Shown: in pieces, positions 1 to 4,857 of the stretch | Numbering within the stretch: the first letter of the stretch is position 1 | How the letters are laid out: every line of letters begins with the position of its first letter | Assembly (NCBI GenBank): GCA_024278035.1 | Contig: JAJRUA010000365.1 | Coordinates: forward strand, 1 to 5,347 | DNA length: 5,347 nt | Direction: 5' to 3' | Origin: Planctomycetota bacterium | Lineage (GTDB): Bacteria; Planctomycetota; Planctomycetia; Pirellulales; Lacipirellulaceae | Notes under the pieces: generated by a model | Databases searched by the model: none | Seen by the model: the letters and a program-made list of their open reading frames with translations, nothing else | What the model was told of the DNA's origin: nothing | Translations under genes and position numbers: made by a program

Positions 1-1
1 A

Positions 2-178
2 GCACGACTCGAAGCAGCCGGTGACGATGCCGAGGCACAATTTGAAGTCGGCATAGACCACGCTGCCGAGCAGTCGCAAGGCCTGATCGACGCCGGCGCC
101 CCTGGCCTGCACTACTACGTCCTCAATAAATCAGAAGCCACGAGCCGCGTCCTACGGAAAATCACGATTCCCTCCTGA
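2..178 (+). CDS. metF: Methylenetetrahydrofolate reductase, C-terminal fragment (5' end outside window)
   Basis: The frame is open from the left edge to a TGA at 176-178 and gives the last 58 residues of a protein. The segment reads as the end of a MetF-type TIM barrel: an AEQSQGLIDAGAPGLHYYVL stretch followed by NKSEATSRVL. This matches the conserved family ending, in which a Gly-rich turn, the final barrel strand (G-hHaYhLN, where h is hydrophobic) and a SEAT helix close the domain. MetF is a cytosolic FAD enzyme that reduces 5,10-methylenetetrahydrofolate to 5-methyltetrahydrofolate, supplying the methyl group for methionine synthesis. The catalytic and FAD-binding residues lie upstream of the window and cannot be checked. 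No clear intrinsic terminator follows the stop. The identification rests on the C-terminal motif only, but that motif is distinctive. Confidence 0.85.
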   Translation, partial: ARLEAAGDDAEAQFEVGIDHAAEQSQGLIDAGAPGLHYYVLNKSEATSRVLRKITIPS

Positions 179-279
179 GACGGCTTAAGTAAAAACAGAT
201 CGCACTCGAAGAAGAATTAGACGCGGAGCAATGTAGCTTCTTATTGTCTTACCGCACGTCCCCAAACCGTCAGGTACTT

Positions 280-295
280 CGGTCTTATTCGACCG
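280..295 (+). other. Small stem-loop in the kinase upstream region
   Basis: CGGTC at 280-284 pairs perfectly with GACCG at 291-295 around a 6-base loop. There is no T-tract after it, so it is not a convincing metF terminator. It could be a structure in the kinase mRNA leader or chance. The rest of the 168-base gap between metF and the kinase shows no promoter that I can call with confidence. Confidence 0.2.
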
Positions 296-346
296 CTGGA
301 TACTCTTCCTGATAGGCATTGGAGGCTTTTAACACGGCATCACCCA

Positions 347-1843
347 GTGGATGATCTGACCGGACAACGCCTGGACGACTATCAGTTGCTTCGGCTGCTG
401 GGACGGGGGGCGATGGCGTCGGTTTATTTGGCCGATCAGGCTTCGCTAGACCGCCGTGTGGCGGTGAAGGTGCTCAAGGCCCATCTTGCGAAAGACGAGG
501 CCTCGGTCGAACGATTTCAGCACGAAGCGCGTGCAGCGGCGTCGCTTGTTCATGCGAACATTGTGCAAGTTTATGAAGTCGGCACGGCCGTGGCTGCTGG
601 GGGGGAATGGCGTTACTTGGCTCAGGAGTACGTTCCGGGCGGCACGCTGGGCCAACAGGTTCAGCGCAAGGGAACGCTCTCGCCAGCACAAGCCCTGGGC
701 GTGCTTTGGCAAGTTGCCTCGGCTCTGTCGGTGGCGGCCCGTCAAGGGATCGTCCATCGCGATATCAAGCCGGATAACTTGATGGTCGATCGGTCGGGCG
801 AAGTGAAAGTGGCCGATTTCGGCCTTGCACGGCTTATCGAGACAACCGATCCGCGTAGGACACAAATCGGCATTGCCCTCGGAACGCCTCTCTACATGAG
901 CCCTGAGCAAATCGAAGGGCGTGAAATCGATTCGCGGAGCGATCTCTACTCGCTCGGCGTGACGACCTATCACCTTTTGACGGGCGCCACCCCTTTCGCT
1001 GGCGACACGCCCCTCTCCGTTGCCGTTCGGCACCTTAACGAAGCCCCTCAGCCGGTGGCCGAGCGTCGTCAAGGATTGCCGGCAGAACTTGCTGCCGTGG
1101 TCGATCGGCTGATAGAAAAGTCGCCCGACGATCGCTACGCATCGCCGGATGATTTGTGCGACGCTTTGCGCCATGTGGCTGCTCAAGCCGAAGCGGCCGG
1201 TTGGGCCGAGGGAAAGACGATCGACGCATCGGCCCTTCGTAGCGGTGTTTTTTCCTCTTCTCACAAAGAAACAGAACTATTGTCTGCCGCGATGCGGTCA
1301 GAGACCTCCCTCGCCCGGTCCGCACGGACAGATCGCAAACGCTGGCTTGCGGTGGGAGGAGGGCTTTTGCTCGGAGTGCTCGCTGCCTTGCTGAGCGGGC
1401 GTGGTTCTTCGCTCTTACCGGAAATGGATCGAGCTGCCGTCGAGAGAGAAACAACGGTCAAGGAACAACTGTATCGGGCAAAAATGGTGAGCACACCAGC
1501 CGCTTGGCAGGCAGTCGAAGAGTTTTTTCCCGACGCGCCCGAGTTTTATCACTTGCTTGCCCAGCGCGGTTACGCCGGTGACATGCTGGCCGCTGAGAAA
1601 TACCGCCTCGCCCTACCAGCCCTTGAGCGACTAGCCGATCGTAAGGCAGACCAACCTGAGTTTGCCCATTATGGCCAAGCAGGCCTCATCGTTGCCTACA
1701 CTCAGCTTGGACTTGAATCCGAAGCACGCGAAGTGCTTGGACAATTGCCGAGCGACGCGCAGAAGTCGCTCCGCGATCAGTCCCCAGGTCTTGCCGCTCA
1801 ACTTCGACGAGCTTTTGCCAAATTGAATCGCTCTAAAAACTGA
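347..1843 (+). CDS. Membrane-anchored Hanks-type serine/threonine protein kinase with TPR-like C-terminal part
   Basis: The protein has 498 residues. The kinase domain spans about 12-275 and has all key elements: glycine loop G19-R-G21 to V26, ATP-binding K41, helix-C E60, catalytic loop H137-R-D139 with K141 and N144, DFG at 157-159, SPE at 185-187 in place of APE, D199 of the SDLYSLG motif, and R263. It should therefore be an active ATP-dependent Ser/Thr kinase. The third loop glycine is Ala24. A Ser/Thr-rich linker (about 276-332) leads to one transmembrane segment (about 333-350), flanked by RKR on the inner side. The remaining 148 residues should lie outside the cytoplasmic membrane. Around 396-470 they are helical with TPR-like spacing; I recognise no named sensor domain. 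Substrates are unknown. The start is GTG. The only Shine-Dalgarno-like site (GGAGG, 321-325) is 21 bases upstream, too far to be typical, but no better in-frame start exists. Confidence 0.93.
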   Translation: MDDLTGQRLDDYQLLRLLGRGAMASVYLADQASLDRRVAVKVLKAHLAKDEASVERFQHEARAAASLVHANIVQVYEVGTAVAAGGEWRYLAQEYVPGGTLGQQVQRKGTLSPAQALGVLWQVASALSVAARQGIVHRDIKPDNLMVDRSGEVKVADFGLARLIETTDPRRTQIGIALGTPLYMSPEQIEGREIDSRSDLYSLGVTTYHLLTGATPFAGDTPLSVAVRHLNEAPQPVAERRQGLPAELAAVVDRLIEKSPDDRYASPDDLCDALRHVAAQAEAAGWAEGKTIDASALRSGVFSSSHKETELLSAAMRSETSLARSARTDRKRWLAVGGGLLLGVLAALLSGRGSSLLPEMDRAAVERETTVKEQLYRAKMVSTPAAWQAVEEFFPDAPEFYHLLAQRGYAGDMLAAEKYRLALPALERLADRKADQPEFAHYGQAGLIVAYTQLGLESEAREVLGQLPSDAQKSLRDQSPGLAAQLRRAFAKLNRSKN

Positions 1844-1931
1844 CCTCTTACGGACACGTCCCGCAAGCTTTCGGGCCTTCGGTCTTTCTCAGGCCGCCGG
1901 GGCTCTTCCTAATGAGTTTTAGGATCGGCAC

Positions 1932-2147
1932 TCAAACGGTAACGTGATCGGCAGAATCGCGTAGCTTAGAACGCCGCAGGCGGGGGCGACGCTTGCCAGA
2001 AAAGTGGGGGGCCTGCGATTCGCCCCGGGGCGTCGAACGTCGCTGACGGACCTCTCCAAGCCGGTCGCCCAACAGCGTTGCGCCGATGAATAGCCACACC
2101 AGGGTGAAGGAAATCGCTAGTAAGGACTCGATCCAATGAAACGGCAT
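1932..2147 (-). CDS. Hypothetical small single-pass membrane protein (71 aa)
   Basis: An ATG at 2147-2145 (minus strand) opens a 71-residue frame ending at TGA 1934-1932. GGAGAGG at 2160-2154, six bases before the ATG, is a strong ribosome binding site and is the main reason for this call; the frame continues upstream, but that part has no comparable start signal. Residues about 8-27 form a hydrophobic membrane helix (SLLAISFTLVWLFIGATLL). A tail of about 44 residues follows that is rich in Arg and Lys, including RQRR and GKRRPRLRRSK, so the positive-inside rule puts the C-terminus in the cytoplasm. No family is recognised. The gene converges on the kinase, 88 bases apart. No function is proposed. 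The frame could still be spurious, since overlapping frames on this strand are also open. Confidence 0.5.
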   Translation of the reverse strand: MPFHWIESLLAISFTLVWLFIGATLLGDRLGEVRQRRSTPRGESQAPHFSGKRRPRLRRSKLRDSADHVTV

Positions 2148-2325
2148 GGGACGCCTCTCCAGTTCTGTCTGGTTGGGGCACGCTCCATGTGCGCTGGGTT
2201 CTTGGCCAGGCAATCCATGCCCGCCTCTCCCCCTTTCCATCGGCCATGCTAGCTGCCGGGGTGCAGTCAAATGCTAGTAGGCCGGATAGCTCAATCGGTC
2301 CAGCCAACCCGAAAAATCACGCAGA

Positions 2326-2342
2326 ATGCACCTTTCGTGCTT
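2326..2342. promoter_or_regulatory. Putative operator, copy 1 (imperfect palindrome)
   Basis: The sequence is ATGCACCTTTCGTGCTT. GCAC and GTGC form perfect half-sites around a 5-base centre, and the outermost A and T also pair, giving 5 of 6 symmetric pairs. A related palindrome begins exactly 50 bases downstream. This size, symmetry and position upstream of a gene pair ending in a helix-turn-helix protein suit the binding site of a dimeric repressor. That role is inference. Confidence 0.4.
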
Positions 2343-2375
2343 ACTTAAGGTATTTTCGCCGGTTTTTTTGTCAAT

Positions 2376-2392
2376 ATGCACAAAACGTACAT
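2376..2392. promoter_or_regulatory. Putative operator, copy 2 (imperfect palindrome)
   Basis: The sequence is ATGCACAAAACGTACAT. It is symmetric at 5 of 6 pairs around a 5-base centre and shares the pattern ATGCAC-N4-CGT-R-C-W-T with copy 1. It lies 98 bases before the ATG at 2474. The 50-base offset between copies is close to five helical turns, which would place both on the same face of the DNA. Confidence 0.4.
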
Positions 2393-2473
2393 TTTCGGGG
2401 TGAAGTGGGCCACCTCCCGTGGTAGATTTCGACTCACCGAGTGTTCGTATGTCCACCACACTGGAGACAAGCC

Positions 2474-2713
2474 ATGATGCCCCTAATTGCAATGCCCCTG
2501 GCCACAAACACCCTATCTACAACCAACCTGAAAGGGCCACGGATTCTCCCTTTCTGCGCCTTCCCAGGAGGGCCATCCCCCGAGGAGGACTGGGAGACCG
2601 ACGAGCCGTTTGGCGACTTCTGCGAGCCCGATATCTTCGTTCCTGACGAAGAAGCTTTTCCAGAGCCGGGCGACTTTTGGATCGATGACGACGACTGGGA
2701 AGAGGCTGCCTAA
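2474..2713 (+). CDS. Hypothetical small, highly acidic protein (79 aa)
   Basis: The ATG at 2474 is preceded by GGAG at 2463-2466 with seven bases between, a good ribosome binding site. A GTG at 2441 in the same frame would add 11 residues but has no such site; a second ATG follows directly at 2477. The N-terminal 33 residues are mildly hydrophobic and nearly uncharged, without a convincing signal peptide. Residues 34-79 contain 20 Asp or Glu among 46 and no Lys or Arg. Within this tail, short motifs recur: EPFGDF, EPDIF and EPGDFW, with regularly placed aromatic residues, ending in a run of four Asp. No family is recognised. The next gene, 91 bases downstream on the same strand, encodes a small basic DNA-binding-type protein, so an acidic partner or modulator role is possible but unproven. 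Confidence 0.6.
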   Translation: MMPLIAMPLATNTLSTTNLKGPRILPFCAFPGGPSPEEDWETDEPFGDFCEPDIFVPDEEAFPEPGDFWIDDDDWEEAA

Positions 2714-2724
2714 GAGCCTGTCCC

Positions 2725-2763
2725 TGGGCCCCCTAGAAGGGCATCCGGGCGTTTCCTGGCCCA
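2725..2763 (+). other. Nested inverted repeats between the acidic and helix-turn-helix genes
   Basis: TGGGCC (2725-2730) pairs perfectly with GGCCCA (2758-2763). Immediately inside it, CCCT (2731-2734) pairs with AGGG (2738-2741) around AGA. A pyrimidine-rich tract follows (2764-2786) but no T-run, so this is not a standard intrinsic terminator. It may be an mRNA structure that modulates read-through or translation of the downstream gene, or may be chance in GC-rich DNA. Confidence 0.25.
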
Positions 2764-2804
2764 TTCTCTTACTTACTTCCTCTACCGCGTTTAGGGAGAT
2801 TTCC

Positions 2805-3122
2805 ATGCTGACATTGCAAACAGTTTTAGAAGTGAAAAAATTGCTGGGGAAGGGGCTGTCGCAGCGAGAAGTGGCTCGACAATTGGGCGTAGGGCGGGCA
2901 ACCATCGGAGCCATCGCCTCGGGAAAACGAGGGCTTCATGGCCGCTTAGAAAGTTCTTGCAAAAGTAAAAACAACGATCATTGGTCCGAATTGACCGGCG
3001 ATTTTGTGCGTTGCCCCGAATGCGGGTCAAAAGTCCTATTGCCGTGTGTCGGCTGTGCGGCCCATCGTTTTCGCCATCAAGCACGACGCCAACCTAACGA
3101 GGCGTCCAGCAGGGCGGCTTAA
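2805..3122 (+). CDS. Small helix-turn-helix / zinc-ribbon putative DNA-binding protein (105 aa)
   Basis: The frame is open further upstream, but the ATG at 2805 has GGGAG at 2794-2798, six bases before it, and the conserved domain begins there. Residues 4-43 form a helix-turn-helix of the resolvase/Xre-like kind: VKKLLGKGLSQREVARQLGV, then GRATIGAIASGKRG, with the recognition helix at about 30-38. After a linker, C70-x2-C73-x7-C81-x2-C84 forms a four-cysteine zinc ribbon (RCPECG, LPCVGC). The tail is Arg-rich. I recall small proteins with this HTH followed by an RCP-C-G-PC-C motif as common in planctomycetes; that is memory and not a search result. The role is probably sequence-specific DNA binding, perhaps as a repressor of its own region; the targets are unknown. 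It lies downstream of the acidic-protein gene, likely cotranscribed, and is closed by a strong terminator. Confidence 0.75.
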   Translation: MLTLQTVLEVKKLLGKGLSQREVARQLGVGRATIGAIASGKRGLHGRLESSCKSKNNDHWSELTGDFVRCPECGSKVLLPCVGCAAHRFRHQARRQPNEASSRAA

Positions 3123-3215
3123 CTGGCTGGCCTTGCCTGCTGCATTCGGAACAATCGTCACGGCTTCTGTCAACTTTCACTCTTCTTTCGCCACGAACCA
3201 ACACGCGCCACCAAT

Positions 3216-3248
3216 CCTAGTGGCATACTTGTGCGGCTTGCCACTTGG
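3216..3248 (+). other. Stem-loop just upstream of the terminator
   Basis: AGTGGCA (3219-3225) pairs perfectly with TGCCACT (3239-3245) around a 13-base loop. After one mismatch, CC (3216-3217) pairs with GG (3247-3248). No T-run follows. The same AGTGGC could instead pair with GCCACT at 3248-3253, so two alternative folds exist next to the terminator hairpin. It lies in the 341-base gap between the helix-turn-helix gene and gltA. Confidence 0.4.
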
Positions 3249-3253
3249 CCACT

Positions 3254-3301
3254 GCCGGGGCCCTGCTCGAATCTTGTTCGAGTGGGGCTTTCGGCGTTTT
3301 T
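3254..3301 (+). terminator. Rho-independent terminator of the acidic / helix-turn-helix unit
   Basis: CTCGAA (3266-3271) pairs with TTCGAG (3277-3282) around the loop TCTTG. The stem continues outward through CCC/GGG and several G-U pairs, and after a one-base bulge closes with GCC (3254-3256) and GGC (3293-3295). That makes about 18 pairs. A G and then five T (3297-3301) follow immediately. The orientation matches the plus-strand genes upstream, so it should end their transcript 132 to 179 bases after the helix-turn-helix stop codon and insulate gltA. Confidence 0.8.
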
Positions 3302-3340
3302 AGGTCCTTTGGCTTTCTCCTGGACGCAACCATCGGCCAA

Positions 3341-3369
3341 TTGGCAGTGCGACAAAGCATCGCTAAACT
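3341..3369 (+). promoter_or_regulatory. gltA: Putative sigma-70-type promoter for gltA
   Basis: TTGGCA (3341-3346, 5 of 6 matches to TTGACA) and TAAACT (3364-3369, 4 of 6 matches to TATAAT) are separated by the ideal 17 bases. The pair sits downstream of the terminator and about 100 bases before the gltA start, a sensible place for its promoter. The match is suggestive only, since planctomycete promoters are poorly defined. No operator was recognised in the leader. Confidence 0.4.
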
Positions 3370-3472
3370 GACGTGTCTCACGGCTTGTGCAGTGTGACCC
3401 ATTTGCCACAACCCCTTAGGCCCCCTTTGTGTTAGGAGGCTTCTTCTTTCAATTACGGACAGGATGCTTCAC

Positions 3473-4771
3473 ATGAGTGACGTAGCAGGCGAAGTAGCCC
3501 AACTCACAATCGGTGACAAAACAACCGAACTGCCACTGATCGTTGGCACGGAAAACGAGGTTGGCCTCGATATCGCAAAGCTACGCGCCGAAACCGGCGC
3601 CATCACACTCGACGAAGGGTTCGTCAACACGGGCTCCACCAAGAGCGCCATCACCTACCTCGACGGGACGAAAGGCCTACTTCGCTATCGTGGTTATCCG
3701 ATCGAGACGCTTGCTGCCAATTGTGACTTTGTCGAAGTCGCCTACCTGCTTCTGCATGGCGAACTCCCTTCTGAGCCACAAATCGAAGACTTCCGCACCG
3801 AAATTACTCACCACTCGATGCTGCACGAAGGGATGCGCAAGTTCTACGACGGCTTCCAGTACGATGCCCACCCGATGGCAATCCTCAGTTCGGCCATCCA
3901 CGCGCTCTCGACCTTCTACTCCCAATCCTTGAGCGTCACGAGCGAAGAAGGCATTCGGCGATGCACCATGCGGCTCTTGGCCAAAGTGCCGACGATCGCT
4001 GCTTACGCCCACAAAAAATCCATCGGCCAGCCATTCATCTATCCCGAAAACAAGCTCGGCTACTGTGAAAATTTCTTGCAGATGATGTTCTCCGTGCCTG
4101 CCGAAGACTACGAGGTCAATCCGATCCATGCCGAAGCGCTCAACATGCTGTTGATCGTCCATGCCGACCATGAGCAGAACTGTAGCACCTCAACCGTGCG
4201 AATGGTCGGGTCGGCCGATGCCGATCTGTTTGCCTCTATTTCGGCAGGCGTCGCAGCACTTTCGGGGCCGCTCCACGGGGGTGCCAACGAAAAGTGCGTT
4301 GCCATGCTGGAGCAAATCCTTGCTGACGGCGGCAACGTAGACAAATACGTTGAGATGGCCAAGGACAAGACCAAAAATTTCCGCCTGATGGGCTTCGGCC
4401 ACCGCGTTTACAAGAACTTCGACCCCCGGGCGAAAATCGTCAAAGCCGCTTGCGACAAGTTGCTCAAAGAGCAAAAGATCAACGATCCGATCTTCGACAT
4501 CGCCCAGCGTCTTGCCGAAGTGGCCCTCACCGACGACTACTTCATCGAGCGAAAGCTTTATCCGAACGTCGATTTTTATTCCGGCGTTATCTATCGTGCG
4601 CTTGGCATCCCCGCCGAAATGTTCACGGTGTTGTTCGCGATCGGTCGCCTGCCGGGCTGGATTGCCCATTGGCAAGAGATGCGCAACAGCCCCACCAAGC
4701 GGATCAGCCGCCCTCGCCAAATCTACACTGGCCCGACCGAACGCGATTTCGTGCCACTGGCAAAGCGTTGA
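3473..4771 (+). CDS. gltA: Citrate synthase (type II, E. coli-like)
   Basis: The 432-residue product aligns over its full length with E. coli GltA (427 residues). It condenses oxaloacetate and acetyl-CoA into citrate, the first step of the TCA cycle, in the cytoplasm. The catalytic triad is intact: H268 in GPLHGGANE, H310 in GFGHRVYKN and D367 in NVDFYSG. Other signatures are HADHEQNCSTSTVR, RLMGFGHRVYK and the C-terminal SRPRQIYTG. The N-terminal beta domain typical of the hexameric Gram-negative type is present (residues 1-50). At the position of the E. coli cysteine near the NADH site (TPCEPYEV), this protein has Ala (VPAEDYEV), so NADH inhibition may differ. I chose the ATG at 3473 because AGG lies nine bases before it and MSDVAGE aligns with the E. 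coli start; the ATG at 3464 would add three residues but directly abuts that AGG. The gene is probably the first of a unit with the J-domain gene. Confidence 0.97.
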   Translation: MSDVAGEVAQLTIGDKTTELPLIVGTENEVGLDIAKLRAETGAITLDEGFVNTGSTKSAITYLDGTKGLLRYRGYPIETLAANCDFVEVAYLLLHGELPSEPQIEDFRTEITHHSMLHEGMRKFYDGFQYDAHPMAILSSAIHALSTFYSQSLSVTSEEGIRRCTMRLLAKVPTIAAYAHKKSIGQPFIYPENKLGYCENFLQMMFSVPAEDYEVNPIHAEALNMLLIVHADHEQNCSTSTVRMVGSADADLFASISAGVAALSGPLHGGANEKCVAMLEQILADGGNVDKYVEMAKDKTKNFRLMGFGHRVYKNFDPRAKIVKAACDKLLKEQKINDPIFDIAQRLAEVALTDDYFIERKLYPNVDFYSGVIYRALGIPAEMFTVLFAIGRLPGWIAHWQEMRNSPTKRISRPRQIYTGPTERDFVPLAKR

Positions 4772-4857
4772 ATCCGGAAAAAGAGACCCTCCAAAAGGAC
4801 GGGGCCGTGTTGGGCTTTCAGCCGCGAGGAGTATAAATCAAACCGGAGCTTCTTCGG

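Larger units (their letters stand above)
2148..2473. other. Divergent intergenic region between the small membrane protein and the acidic-protein gene
   Basis: These 326 bases separate two divergently oriented small genes and should hold both of their promoters. The part from about 2311 to 2400 is clearly richer in A and T than the flanks, with a run of seven T at 2363-2369. It contains the two related palindromes annotated separately. ATGCTAG occurs twice in direct orientation (2246-2252 and 2271-2277). TTGTCA at 2368-2373 resembles a -35 box, but no good -10 box lies at a suitable distance. No convincing coding frame, tRNA or terminator was seen. Confidence 0.5.

Noticed and set aside
198..245. 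Inverted repeat AAGAAG / CTTCTT after metF
   Set aside because: The arms are short and of low complexity with a loop of over 20 bases, and no T-run follows.
446..1264. A 272-codon minus-strand open frame inside the kinase gene
   Set aside because: It lies antisense to an unambiguous kinase domain and its translation shows no recognisable motif; it is a by-product of the codon usage of the real gene.
1874..1895. Possible terminator between the convergent kinase and small membrane protein genes
   Set aside because: GGCCT and AGGCC could form a 5-pair stem, but the loop is 12 bases and no T-run follows on either strand.
2246..2270. Possible minus-strand promoter (TTGACT with TAGCAT) for the small membrane protein
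   Set aside because: The spacing between the two boxes is only 13 bases, too short for a sigma-70-type promoter.
1966..2307. Alternative 113-codon minus-strand frame in the region of the small membrane protein
   Set aside because: Its start has no convincing ribosome binding site, and the translation has neither a membrane helix nor a known motif, unlike the frame starting at 2147.
2368..2393. TTGTCA and TACATT as a promoter for the acidic-protein gene
   Set aside because: The spacer is 14 bases and the -10 match is poor; an AT-rich promoter nearby is likely but cannot be placed.
3677..4171. Long minus-strand frame, together with 4190-4720, opposite citrate synthase
   Set aside because: Both are antisense to a fully conserved citrate synthase and carry no family motif.
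4811..4821. GGCT-TTC-AGCC hairpin between gltA and the J-domain gene
   Set aside because: The stem has only four pairs and no T-run follows, so it is not a credible terminator.
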